From NCBI RefSeq assembly GCF_013035425.1, contig NZ_WQHX01000006.1, positions 124,001 through 188,000 of the forward strand: a stretch of DNA of 64,000 bases. Reading direction: 5' to 3'. Origin of the DNA: Ruegeria arenilitoris (lineage in GTDB: Bacteria; Pseudomonadota; Alphaproteobacteria; Rhodobacterales; Rhodobacteraceae). The first letter of the stretch is position 1. Every line of letters begins with the position of its first letter. Positions 7,924-16,490 of this stretch are shown one piece after another. The position numbers and the translations under genes were made by a program. The notes under the pieces are model-generated. The model did not search any database, was not told the origin of the DNA, and worked only from the letters and a program-made list of their open reading frames with translations.

Positions 7924-9405
7924 ATGGGAGACTTTCCGGTTTTTCGAAACTACATTGACGGCTCTTTTGTCGAAGGTAGTTCCACTTTTGAAAGCATAAA
8001 CCCGTCAACAGGTGAAACATGGGCCATCATGCCTGCAGCTGGTGCCGCAGACACAGCCCGCGCGGTCGAGGCGGCTAACCGCGCCTTTCTGTCGCGTGAA
8101 TGGGCTGGCTTGACACCCACTGCGCGAGGAAAGCTGCTGTACCGACTAGCGGATTTATTGGCAGAAAATGCGCAGGACTTAGCCGAGATTGAAACCATCG
8201 ACACGGGTAAAATCATCCGGGAAACGAAGGGTCAGGTCGGCTATACCGCCGACTATGTGCGTTACTTTGCGGGCCTTGCGGACAAGATCGAAGGCAGCCA
8301 TTTACCAATCGACAAGGAAGAACTTGAAGTCTATTTACGCCGCGAACCAATCGGGGTCGTCGCCGCGATTGTTCCGTGGAACTCACAGTTATTTTTGGCA
8401 GCCGTCAAATTCGGCCCTGCTCTGGCGGCAGGATGCACCATTGTGCTGAAAGCGTCAGAGGATGCACCGGGGCCGTTGCTGAAATTTGCAGAACTTGTAG
8501 ACGAAGCGGGTTTTCCACCTGGAGTTTTCAACGTGATAACGGGTTTTGGCGAAGAATGCGGACAAGTGCTGACATCGCATCCTGACGTTGCACGCATTGC
8601 TTTTACAGGCGGCCCTGGTACCGCAAGGCAAATCGTTCAAAACTCGGCAGAAAACCTTGCATACACCACGCTAGAGCTTGGCGGGAAATCGCCTGTCATA
8701 GTTTTCGACGATGTAAACTTGGATTCCATGATCAATGGTGTTGTGGCAGGAATTTTTGGCGCCGCCGGGCAAAGCTGCGTTGCCGGGTCGCGTCTTTTAG
8801 TTCAGCGTCGAGTGAAGGACGAATTAATTGGCCGACTCAAAGCCAAGGCTGAGGATATCCTGATCGGTGACCCATCGGATCCGGCTACGGAATACGGTCC
8901 TTTGGCGACCAAGGCACAAATCGACAAAGTTGAACGTGTCGTCGAGAGCAGTATCGCTGCGGGCGCGATACTGATAACTGGTGGAGCACGCCCTGAAGGG
9001 TATCAGGGAAAACAATACTACCTGCCAACTATACTGGACTGTTCAAATGTGAAGGATGCGGACTCGGTTACCGAGGAATTGTTTGGTCCGGTACTTAGCG
9101 TTCTTACCTTCGATACCGAAGATGAAGCCATCGCAATGGCCAATTCAACCAATTTCGGATTGGCAGGAGGCGTCTTTACAAACAACTTAGCCCGGGCTCA
9201 CCGCATGATCCGCGCAGTACGAAGTGGCATTATTTGGGTTAACACTTACCGCGTCGTTTCGCCGATTGCACCCTTCGGCGGGTTCGGGGAAAGCGGTCTG
9301 GGTCGCGAGGGGGGAATGGAGAGCGTTCTGGATTATACACGCGCTAAAACTGTCTGGATAAATACCTCTGACGCACCCATCCCCGATCCATTTAAGATGA
9401 GATGA
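7924..9405 (+). CDS. Aldehyde dehydrogenase, 493 aa
   Basis: NAD(P)-dependent oxidation of an aldehyde to an acid. The full-length ALDH fold is present: PWNSQLFLAAVKFGPALAAG, the cofactor motif FTGGPGTAR, the general base in LELGGKSP, the catalytic cysteine in GAAGQSCVAGSR, and the C-terminal EELFGPVL and PFGGFGESGLGREGG. The ATG follows the preceding TGA with no gap, so it is the last gene of the GntR-linked operon. It probably oxidises the aldehyde left after monooxygenation and hydrolysis. It resembles semialdehyde and betaine-aldehyde types, but specificity is not certain. Confidence 0.92.
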   Translation: MGDFPVFRNYIDGSFVEGSSTFESINPSTGETWAIMPAAGAADTARAVEAANRAFLSREWAGLTPTARGKLLYRLADLLAENAQDLAEIETIDTGKIIRETKGQVGYTADYVRYFAGLADKIEGSHLPIDKEELEVYLRREPIGVVAAIVPWNSQLFLAAVKFGPALAAGCTIVLKASEDAPGPLLKFAELVDEAGFPPGVFNVITGFGEECGQVLTSHPDVARIAFTGGPGTARQIVQNSAENLAYTTLELGGKSPVIVFDDVNLDSMINGVVAGIFGAAGQSCVAGSRLLVQRRVKDELIGRLKAKAEDILIGDPSDPATEYGPLATKAQIDKVERVVESSIAAGAILITGGARPEGYQGKQYYLPTILDCSNVKDADSVTEELFGPVLSVLTFDTEDEAIAMANSTNFGLAGGVFTNNLARAHRMIRAVRSGIIWVNTYRVVSPIAPFGGFGESGLGREGGMESVLDYTRAKTVWINTSDAPIPDPFKMR

Positions 9406-9528
9406 ACGACCCGCGGAAGTGGTCCCTGTTATTTAGAGTTGCTTCTTCAACCTTGCTTGTGGTCTTTCAAGGCAATAACTGAGCGAGACGCCAGCAGTTT
9501 CCTTAGGCTTCAAAGGTGAAGATCACAA

Positions 9529-9756
9529 ATGGCCAAATTTCTGAATCTTGCAATGCAGCCTTCGGTCATGCGACGCGCAGGTCGCATAGCCTTAATAATT
9601 GGCAGCGTATTTTTCTTGATCAACTATGCAGATAAATTGATCGCAGGCACGATTACGCGTCCGGAAATAATAAAGGCAATGGTCAGCTACTGCGTGCCCT
9701 ACTGCGTTTCAACTTATTCGTCGGTTATGGCGGTCATCGAAAGCGAGTCGGCATAA
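9529..9756 (+). CDS. nrtS: NrtS-family small membrane protein, 75 aa
   Basis: A short protein with two hydrophobic helices (IALIIGSVFFLINYADKLIAG and AMVSYCVPYCVSTYSSVMAV, given in part). The pattern of helix, INxxD, then helix with VPYCVSTY is that of NrtS, first described in marine cyanobacteria and proteobacteria as a small nitrate/nitrite permease. Preceded by GGTGAAG as a plausible ribosome site. It is followed by a terminator-like hairpin and stands alone, so it is probably a single-gene unit. Transport role is known for the family only. Confidence 0.75.
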   Translation: MAKFLNLAMQPSVMRRAGRIALIIGSVFFLINYADKLIAGTITRPEIIKAMVSYCVPYCVSTYSSVMAVIESESA

Positions 9757-9905
9757 CATTTGCTACAATTGTGAACCCCGAACCATCCTCAACTGACTCA
9801 ACGCAATCTCCTAGGGCATACATTGAAGAAGGTAATATGCGCGATGACACGTCAAAGCGTTCGTCAGCACATAGCAAATTCAATCTTAACTTTTGTGACC
9901 TGCAA

Positions 9906-9937
9906 CCATCGAATTGCAATTCGATGGCTGGGTTTTT
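9906..9937 (+). terminator. Intrinsic terminator after nrtS
   Basis: CCATCGAATT and AATTCGATGG form a perfect 10-base stem around GC, followed by CTGGG and a run of five T on the plus strand. It lies between the convergent nrtS and thiY-like genes. The minus-strand copy has no T tract, so it mainly serves nrtS. Confidence 0.6.
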
Positions 9938-9959
9938 ACCATGTTTAATGGTCGCTTGA

Positions 9960-10895
9960 TTATTGCTCTCCTAAATCAACCGCCAATTTCGAGACGGGTC
10001 TAGTACCCTCAACCAGCCCAATATCCGAGAGGAACGCTTCGAACCGTTCATAGCGACCTTCGTCCAGGGCCTCAGGACGTAGAGCAAACCTTGGCAACGT
10101 GTCGATCCAAGCCTTTGCGTTCAAATCGTCATTCAACTCTGCAGCGTAGTTTTTGAAGACGCTCCAACTTTCGATCGGGTTGTTGACAATGAACTGAGTG
10201 GCCAGTTGGGTAGCACCCAAAAACCGACGAACCAAATCTGAGTCCATTCGATCAGCGTTCGCCACATAAATCAATTCATCGTAGGTCGGCACTCCCTCTT
10301 CCTCTACGTAAAAACACCTCCCTTCGACGCCTTCTATTTTCATCTGATTTAGTTCAAAGTTCCGGTAGGCTCCGATTACGGCATCGACCTGACCGGACAT
10401 AACCGACGACCCCAGCGAGAAATTTACATTCACAAGTTCGATCTCATCCAGGCTGACGCCATTTCGCTTCAATATGGTTGTCAACAATGCTTCTTCGAAA
10501 CCAGAAACCGAAAATCCTATTTTGCCGCCCTTTAGGTCTGAAACTTGCTTTACTGGTCCGTCCTTCAAAACCAGTAGACAGTTTAGAGGAGTGGCTATCA
10601 GAGTACCTACTCGGACCAGAGGCAAACCTTCTGCCACCTGCAGGTGATGATTAGGTTGATAACTGACCGCTAAATCTGCTTTCCCTGCAGCAACCAACTT
10701 GGCGGGCGCTGATGGATCTGCCGGAGGAATGATTTCAATATCCAACCCTGCATTGGAAAAATACCCAAGTTCCTGAGCGACAATGATGGGTCCGTGGTCA
10801 GGATTTACAAACCAGTCAAGTAGAATGGTCATCTTGTCAGTTGCCCACACAGGTGTCGGCAGGACGAGGGCCGCGCACATTATCAGATGTTTCAC
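9960..10895 (-). CDS. ThiY-like thiamin-pyrimidine-precursor binding protein, 311 aa
   Basis: Periplasmic substrate-binding protein of the NMT1/THI5 family. A signal peptide occupies residues 1-19 (MKHLIMCAALVLPTPVWA). LDWFVNPDHGPIIVAQELGYF and PADPSAPAKLVAAGKADLAVSY (in part) are the family signature, and the closest known role is binding formylaminopyrimidine (ThiY) for thiamin salvage. A TPP riboswitch about 220 bases upstream supports this. The start is GTG with AAGGAA upstream. No thiX or thiZ permease or ATPase gene adjoins it, so the partner membrane proteins must be elsewhere or shared. Confidence 0.82.
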   Translation of the reverse strand: MKHLIMCAALVLPTPVWATDKMTILLDWFVNPDHGPIIVAQELGYFSNAGLDIEIIPPADPSAPAKLVAAGKADLAVSYQPNHHLQVAEGLPLVRVGTLIATPLNCLLVLKDGPVKQVSDLKGGKIGFSVSGFEEALLTTILKRNGVSLDEIELVNVNFSLGSSVMSGQVDAVIGAYRNFELNQMKIEGVEGRCFYVEEEGVPTYDELIYVANADRMDSDLVRRFLGATQLATQFIVNNPIESWSVFKNYAAELNDDLNAKAWIDTLPRFALRPEALDEGRYERFEAFLSDIGLVEGTRPVSKLAVDLGEQ

Positions 10896-11392
10896 AATTG
10901 GTTTCCTTGTTCACAAAAGCTAACAAAGTAGCTCATCAGGACATTTCGGAGATCTGCCGACGTTCTTTACCCTGACAAAACACAGGCCAGACAACTTAGA
11001 ATTGCCGGTGTTTTCAAATTTATCATTTGCAGCAAATCTTATGGACAACACGCCCAGAATCTCTTCGACTTATGTCAGAACGAGCGAGGGAAACCAGCGG
11101 TGGGGTCCACCTTGAAACTGTTTCCTACGCCGGTTCTAACCGGTTCAGGTTCAATGGGTTCGCGTAAGCGTCTCAGCCAAAATTTGGCACCCCAACAGTA
11201 AGCCGGGAAATAGTGAAGTTGGCCGCGACATGTCAATCAGTTTTCATTCGGGATGATCCCCAAAGGTCGTGTTTTGCGTTTGCCCACACACAATGATGGT
11301 TACTGATTGAGATGATCATTACCGATACAATCGGCGTTGCAAAGCCGATTTTCCAGCCACCAATTGGTTAGAATTCGGACCACTCCGTTCCG
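10896..11392. other. Intergenic leader region between thiY-like gene and mtlK
   Basis: About 500 bases without a gene. It contains the TPP riboswitch at 11117-11199 and the long (about 220-base) stretch from the aptamer to the thiY-like start, in which I see no clear terminator hairpin or open frame. The part right of 11200 should hold the promoter of the thiY-like gene and the 3' end of the mtlK transcript, which arrives from the right on the same strand; no obvious intrinsic terminator was seen for it. Confidence 0.6.
11117..11199 (-). ncRNA. TPP (THI-box) riboswitch upstream of the thiY-like gene
   Basis: On the minus strand the sequence has the thi-box elements in order: ACTGTT (P1 5' arm), GGGGTGCC, a short P3 hairpin, GGCTGAGA, then ACCCATTGAACCTGAACCGG, GGCGTAGGAAACAGT with P1 closing exactly (ACTGTT with AACAGT). 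CTGAGA and the GAACCTGA/GCGTAGGAA regions are the pyrimidine- and pyrophosphate-binding parts. In proteobacteria these usually act by blocking translation when TPP is high. Confidence 0.93.
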
Positions 11393-12886
11393 TTAAGCCA
11401 AATAACGACGTATCGCTGCACGGCTACCGTTTTTAACAATCTCGTCTAACCAAACTTTGAACTCAGCCGCAAAGCGTTCGTCGTGACCAATTTCGCCGTA
11501 AAGGTTGGCTTTTCCAATCCACGCCTGCGCTCCCTCATGCGCTGCGAGGGCGGCACCTTTCAATTCGTTCCAGATCGGATCGTTCGGGGAAATCTCGGTC
11601 CCATCTTCCCGAAGGCCAGTGCACATCCGGCACCAAAGCGCTTGTGACAATGCCAAGCCAGAGATAGGCGTCCCAGCGTTTAGAGCATCACGCAGCGACG
11701 GCAGCAAAAACCCCGGATGCCGGGAAGACCCGTCAAAAGCTACTCTGCGGGTTGTGTCGTGGATCGCAGTATTGGAGAACCGCCTCTTTACCAAAGCAAG
11801 ATAGTCGACTGGGCTAGCCCCTGGAACAGCCTGAACAAGAGGCACAATTTCTTCAACCTGAACCTTCTGGAAGAACTCCGAGATATCTGGATCCTGCATG
11901 CAGGATGAAATTGTCGGTGCACTCAGGATCTCTCCCACATTTGCAAGAAGCTGATGACCGCCGTTTAATATACGCAGTTTCATCACCTCATAGGCGTGAA
12001 CGTTTTTCGTTATTGTTACGCCAACATTTTCAAACGGGGGTCGATCTCCACAGAAATTGTCTTCAATCACCCATTGCCGAAAGTTCTCATGCGTTACAGG
12101 TGCGAGATCATTGATGCCTAGTTCCATAGCTTGTTCGACCACCTGATCCGTTGTGGCAGGCACAATGCAATCCACCATCGAATTTGGAAAAGCTCCGTAT
12201 CGATCAATCCAATCAGCCAATCCCGGGTCAGATAGCCCTGCCAACCCAACAACGCAGTTTCGCAGGATCGCGCCATTGCTTTGCAGGTTGTCGCAACTAA
12301 GAACCGTGAAGGGTTTCAGCCCGGCCGACCTGCGTCGTGCAAGTGCCGCCACAATTGCGCCGAATGCCGTGCCTGGATGGTCGGGATTTTGAGCATCACG
12401 GAGTATTTCTTCGTGATGAATATCGAATTCTGAAGAATTCGCGTCGAGGTAGTACCCGCCTTCGGTCACAGTAAGTGACACAATGCGGATGGCCGGTTCG
12501 GCCATTTGCCGGATCAGCGACAAATTGTCAGGCTCGATCGGAAGATAGCCGATCATTGGGCCGATGACTTCGGCAGATGTACCGGATGGGTCCAATTCAA
12601 TCAGTGTCGTGAGACAGTCTTGCGCCAATAACTTCTCACGCATTGCTGCGTCATAGGCTCGAACCCCTGCCCCTATGATCGCCCAATCCTTTGCCTCGCC
12701 TTGCTGCATTAGTTGGTGGATATACCAAGCCTGATGCGCACGGTGGAAATTCCCAAGGCCGATATGAACGATGCCAGGCTTCAAATCCTCGCGCCGATAC
12801 TTCGGTGTTTTGACGTGCGCGGGCAAATCATCTAATCGGTCGCGCCGCAATTTTACCGGTGCATTCGCCTTTGCTGTTGGGTTCAT
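11393..12886 (-). CDS. mtlK: Mannitol 2-dehydrogenase (polyol dehydrogenase family)
   Basis: NAD-dependent oxidation of D-mannitol to fructose (and related polyols). The 497-residue length suits the long-chain mannitol dehydrogenase family. The Rossmann part begins GIVHIGLGNFHRAHQAWYIH, and the catalytic K-x5-N-x2-H motif is seen in KLRILNGGHQ. I start at the ATG at 12886, which shares one base with the smoS stop (TGATG); the frame could run up to a TTG at 12898. It is the last gene of the smo operon, matching the Rhodobacter arrangement where mtlK follows smoS. Fructose made here would need a fructokinase from elsewhere. Confidence 0.92.
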   Translation of the reverse strand: MNPTAKANAPVKLRRDRLDDLPAHVKTPKYRREDLKPGIVHIGLGNFHRAHQAWYIHQLMQQGEAKDWAIIGAGVRAYDAAMREKLLAQDCLTTLIELDPSGTSAEVIGPMIGYLPIEPDNLSLIRQMAEPAIRIVSLTVTEGGYYLDANSSEFDIHHEEILRDAQNPDHPGTAFGAIVAALARRRSAGLKPFTVLSCDNLQSNGAILRNCVVGLAGLSDPGLADWIDRYGAFPNSMVDCIVPATTDQVVEQAMELGINDLAPVTHENFRQWVIEDNFCGDRPPFENVGVTITKNVHAYEVMKLRILNGGHQLLANVGEILSAPTISSCMQDPDISEFFQKVQVEEIVPLVQAVPGASPVDYLALVKRRFSNTAIHDTTRRVAFDGSSRHPGFLLPSLRDALNAGTPISGLALSQALWCRMCTGLREDGTEISPNDPIWNELKGAALAAHEGAQAWIGKANLYGEIGHDERFAAEFKVWLDEIVKNGSRAAIRRYLA

Positions 12887-13659
12887 CAGCTCATCCAATT
12901 TCCACCGTCGACATTGTAGGTTTGAGCCACGATGTACTCAGCTTCATCAGATGCCAGGAAAACGGCCATCCCCGTCAGATCCTCCGCACGCCCCATGCGG
13001 CCATAGGGTACTGCTGATGCGACTTCGCGCCTTTTTTGCCCGCGTTCTTTACCCTCATATTTCGCGAAAAAGGCATCAACACCATCCCAGTGTTCGCCGT
13101 CGACAACCCCTGGCGCGATGGCGTTCACGTTGATCCCATGCGGTATTAGATTCAATCCCGCTGACTGCGTCAGCGAAATCACAGCCGCTTTGCTGGCACA
13201 ATACACTGCCACCAATGGTTCACCACGACGTCCGGCTTGCGAAGCCATGTTGATGATCCTGCCCTTGGTTCCATTTTCGATCATGTGCCGGGCAACGGCC
13301 TGAAGCGTGAACAGAGTTCCGGCGACATTGATTTCAAATACCCTATTGTAATCCTGTCTTTCGATTTCAGTGATCGGAGCGGCTGAAAAAATCGCAGCAT
13401 TGTTAATTAAGATTTCAATTGGGCCAAAATGCGAAGAAACCTCAGAAATTGCGTTATCGATACTGCTTTGTTCGCGGACGTCCATTTCTACAGCCATTGC
13501 TGAAGACCCTATTTCTGACGCAGATTCCTGCGCACGTGCGACGTCGACATCTGCCAATGCTACACGCGCACCTTCTGAGGCGTAGGCCTCGGCGAAGGCT
13601 AGTCCAATACCGCGGGCAGCACCTGTTATGAGTGCCGTTTTACCAGCCAACCGGTTCAT
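12886..13659 (-). CDS. smoS: Sorbitol dehydrogenase, short-chain dehydrogenase family
   Basis: Oxidises D-sorbitol to fructose and galactitol to tagatose with NAD, as known for Rhodobacter SmoS. It has 257 residues with the SDR signature TGAARGIG (cofactor), NNAA, Ser of [10 protein letters not shown] and the catalytic YxxxK in YCASKAA. The C-terminal [15 protein letters not shown] and [16 protein letters not shown] are almost diagnostic of this sorbitol-dehydrogenase group. Its start overlaps the smoK stop by four bases and its stop overlaps mtlK. Confidence 0.93.
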   Translation of the reverse strand: MNRLAGKTALITGAARGIGLAFAEAYASEGARVALADVDVARAQESASEIGSSAMAVEMDVREQSSIDNAISEVSSHFGPIEILINNAAIFSAAPITEIERQDYNRVFEINVAGTLFTLQAVARHMIENGTKGRIINMASQAGRRGEPLVAVYCASKAAVISLTQSAGLNLIPHGINVNAIAPGVVDGEHWDGVDAFFAKYEGKERGQKRREVASAVPYGRMGRAEDLTGMAVFLASDEAEYIVAQTYNVDGGNWMS

Positions 13660-14660
13660 TCGATTCGCAAGCCTTTCGCGTCGAAACGATGAATCACATC
13701 CGCACGCGGCGTCAGCTGGATACGGTCACCATGTCGGAAACCGACCTCACCATCAGCTCTCACAGTGATAGTTTCCGCCAAGCCTGTTTCGTGAATATGA
13801 AAGAAAGTATCGGACCCAAGATGTTCGGAAACGCCTACTACGCCATTCCAAGTTCCTTCATTTTCGGAAACAGCGATGTGTTCAGGTCGTACGCCGATGG
13901 TATGCGCACCATGTTTTTCGGCCTCTTCGCCTTCGATGAAGTTCATCCGGGGCGAGCCAATAAAACCCGCTACGAAAAGGTTACGCGGCGTACGGTAAAG
14001 TTCCAAAGGGCTGCCGACTTGTTCGATTACACCTGCCTGAAGCACAACAATCTTGTCAGCCATGGTCATTGCTTCGACCTGATCGTGGGTGACATATATC
14101 ATGGTCGTCGCAAGACGTTCGTGAAGCTCGCTGATTTCCAGCCTCATACCAACGCGTAAAGCCGCGTCGAGGTTCGACAAGGGTTCATCAAAAAGGAACG
14201 CTGCGGGTTCCCGGACAATTGCTCGGCCAATTGCGACCCTCTGGCGCTGACCGCCAGACAATTGCCCGGGTCGGCGATCCAGATAGTCGGTCAGGTTCAG
14301 AACACTTGCAGCTCCTTCGACGCGACGGTCGATCTCAGCCTGATCCAGCTTTGCCATACGCAACGGAAACGCAATGTTCTTGCGCACGGTCATATGCGGA
14401 TAAAGCGCATAGGACTGGAACACCATCGCCAACCCTCGTTTCGCGGGCGGTACGTCCGTAGCATCCGATCCATCAATCTCGATCGAGCCGGAGGTGATGT
14501 CTTCCAACCCTGCGATCAAGCGTAACAAGGTGGACTTGCCGCAACCCGAAGGGCCAACAAAAACTGTGAACTCGCCATCTTCGATTGTCAGATCCAGAGG
14601 GGGAATGACCTCGACGTCGCCGAAGCTTTTCGTCACGGACTTGAGTTGAATGCGTCCCAT
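13656..14660 (-). CDS. smoK: Polyol ABC transporter ATPase (MalK/UgpC type)
   Basis: ATP-hydrolysing subunit of the sorbitol/mannitol importer, 334 residues. Walker A is GPSGCGKST, the Q-loop [11 protein letters not shown], the signature [14 protein letters not shown] and Walker [13 protein letters not shown], followed by the switch histidine in VTHDQ. Residues from about 235 form the OB-fold regulatory domain of carbohydrate importers ([12 protein letters not shown]). It lies between smoG and smoS. Confidence 0.93.
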   Translation of the reverse strand: MGRIQLKSVTKSFGDVEVIPPLDLTIEDGEFTVFVGPSGCGKSTLLRLIAGLEDITSGSIEIDGSDATDVPPAKRGLAMVFQSYALYPHMTVRKNIAFPLRMAKLDQAEIDRRVEGAASVLNLTDYLDRRPGQLSGGQRQRVAIGRAIVREPAAFLFDEPLSNLDAALRVGMRLEISELHERLATTMIYVTHDQVEAMTMADKIVVLQAGVIEQVGSPLELYRTPRNLFVAGFIGSPRMNFIEGEEAEKHGAHTIGVRPEHIAVSENEGTWNGVVGVSEHLGSDTFFHIHETGLAETITVRADGEVGFRHGDRIQLTPRADVIHRFDAKGLRIE

Positions 14661-14672
14661 TTGTCTCGTTCC

Positions 14673-15503
14673 TTATTTCACAGCGCCGAAGGTCAAGCCG
14701 CGGACAAGTTGTTTCTGACTGAACCAGCCAAGGATTAGAATTGGTGCAATCGCCATGGTCGATGCCGCGCTAAGTTTCGCAAAGAACAGACCTTCTGGGC
14801 TGGAATAGCTGGCGATGAACGCGGTCAACGGGGCCGCGTCCACGGCGGTAAGGTTCAGGGTCCAAAACGCCTCGTTCCAAGCCAGAATGAAGTTCAGCAA
14901 TACAGTTGATGCTATGCCAGGTACCGCCATAGGCGTCAGTATGTGAAGGATCTCTTCCTTCAGTGTCGCCCCATCCATCCGCGCGGCCTCCAGAATCTCT
15001 CCGGGGATTTCGCGAAAGTAGGTGTAAAGCATCCAAACGATGATAGGCAGGTTAATGAGCATCAACACAACAACCAGACCGCCGCGCGTGTCCAAAAGAC
15101 CCAACCGAATAAACAGAAGGTAAATCGGGTAAAGCACGCCAACCGCTGGTAACATTTTCGTCGAAAGCATCCACAGCAGAATGTCTTTGGTGCGTTTGGA
15201 TGGCACAAAGGCCATTGCCCATGCGGCGGGCACTGCGACAATAACACCCAAAAGGGTCGACCCACCCGCAATTATTACCGAGTTCCAAAGGAAACGCATG
15301 TAATCTGAACGCTCCTGCACGATGGCATAGTTTTCCAAGGTCCAGTTAAAGTTAAGAAACAGTGGCGGGCTTGCGATTGCCTGTGCCTCAGTCTTGAAAC
15401 TGGTCAGGATCGTCCAAAGGATCGGGAAAAATATCAGCAGACCAACTGCCCAAGCTAGGGCGGTGTTAAACGATTTGCGACGTGTCGTGACTGCGCGGGC
15501 CAT
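14673..15503 (-). CDS. smoG: Polyol ABC transporter permease
   Basis: Second inner-membrane permease of the importer, 276 residues with six predicted helices. Family marks are FPILWTILTSFKTEAQA after the first helix and the ATPase-contact EAA motif EAARMDGATLKEEILHILTP. It follows smoF by 12 bases and precedes smoK by 12, in one operon. Confidence 0.92.
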   Translation of the reverse strand: MARAVTTRRKSFNTALAWAVGLLIFFPILWTILTSFKTEAQAIASPPLFLNFNWTLENYAIVQERSDYMRFLWNSVIIAGGSTLLGVIVAVPAAWAMAFVPSKRTKDILLWMLSTKMLPAVGVLYPIYLLFIRLGLLDTRGGLVVVLMLINLPIIVWMLYTYFREIPGEILEAARMDGATLKEEILHILTPMAVPGIASTVLLNFILAWNEAFWTLNLTAVDAAPLTAFIASYSSPEGLFFAKLSAASTMAIAPILILGWFSQKQLVRGLTFGAVK

Positions 15504-15515
15504 GATTTTCTCTCC

Positions 15516-16382
15516 TCACGCGTCCAGGTTCTTGCCGACGATGCGCATCAGGAAGATGGCTACGATATTGGCAAGGATGATGGCGTAAACACCGCCGGCT
15601 GAACCGAGACCCACATTTTGACTTTCCAGCACACGTTGGAAAATCAGGTAGGTCAGCGTCCGAGTTCCGAAAGCACCACCTGTGGTTACGAAAATCTCGG
15701 CAAATATCGACAACAGGAATATTGTCTGTATCAAGATCACAATAGTGATCGCGCGGCTCAGGTGCGGCAAGATGATATGATAAAATCGCTTCAGCGGCGG
15801 GGCTCCGTCCATCTCGGCAGCCTCAAGCTGTTCGCTGTCCAAAGACTGTATTGCGGTTAGAAGGATCAGAGTCGCAAAGGGTAACCATTGCCAAGAAACG
15901 ATCATGACTATCGAAGTCATCGAAGCTTCGGACAGCCAAGAGATCGGCTCTGCTCCAAAGAACCGCCATAGATGGGCAAGCAGGCCGTTTACCGGATCCA
16001 TAAACATGTTCTTCCAAACAAGCGCAGACACGGTTGGCATTACAAAGAACGGGGCGATGACCAGAATGCGAACAACACCCTGCCCCCACATCGGTTGATC
16101 CAGCAGCATAGCCATCAAAACGCCGAGTACGACAGTGATCACAAGAACACCGCCGACGATTACCAAAGTGGCTTGTACTGCAGGCCAGAATGCGCTGGAC
16201 GAGACAAAACGAATATAGTTGTCAAATCCGACCCATCCTAAATCACCGCCGCGCAGCGGCAGGTATTTCTTGAAGGAAAAATACAGCGTCATCGTCAGGG
16301 GCACGAGCATCCAGCCAAGCAGCAGGACCACTGCGGGTGCCATCATCAGGCGTGCAACGGATCGGGAATGTTGAGTAGCCAT
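15516..16382 (-). CDS. smoF: Polyol ABC transporter permease
   Basis: First permease of the importer, 288 residues with six helices. It has the MalF-like opening (LGWMLVPLTMTLYFSFKKY) and the EAA loop LEAAEMDGAPPLKRFYHIIL. It is separated from smoE by about 108 bases holding a strong hairpin, which probably lowers its transcript relative to smoE. Confidence 0.92.
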   Translation of the reverse strand: MATQHSRSVARLMMAPAVVLLLGWMLVPLTMTLYFSFKKYLPLRGGDLGWVGFDNYIRFVSSSAFWPAVQATLVIVGGVLVITVVLGVLMAMLLDQPMWGQGVVRILVIAPFFVMPTVSALVWKNMFMDPVNGLLAHLWRFFGAEPISWLSEASMTSIVMIVSWQWLPFATLILLTAIQSLDSEQLEAAEMDGAPPLKRFYHIILPHLSRAITIVILIQTIFLLSIFAEIFVTTGGAFGTRTLTYLIFQRVLESQNVGLGSAGGVYAIILANIVAIFLMRIVGKNLDA

Positions 16383-16449
16383 GACGCAAAACCTCTCTGT
16401 TCAAGCCAATTGCAGCCTGCGAGAAAAATTCAGTTTGTGAAAGAAGGCC

Positions 16450-16476
16450 GCGGGGGGCAGTCCCCTGCCCACCCGC
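16450..16476 (-). terminator. Attenuating hairpin between smoE and smoF
   Basis: On the minus strand, after the smoE stop, GCGGG..GGCAG and CTGCC..CCCGC form a two-part GC-rich stem around GGGGA. There is no real T tract. Such hairpins after binding-protein genes stabilise the upstream message and reduce read-through into permease genes. Confidence 0.55.
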
Positions 16477-16490
16477 TTCGGGAGTGTGCC

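Noticed and set aside
9771..9959. A 62-residue plus-strand frame after nrtS
   Set aside because: It runs across a terminator hairpin and has no ribosome site.
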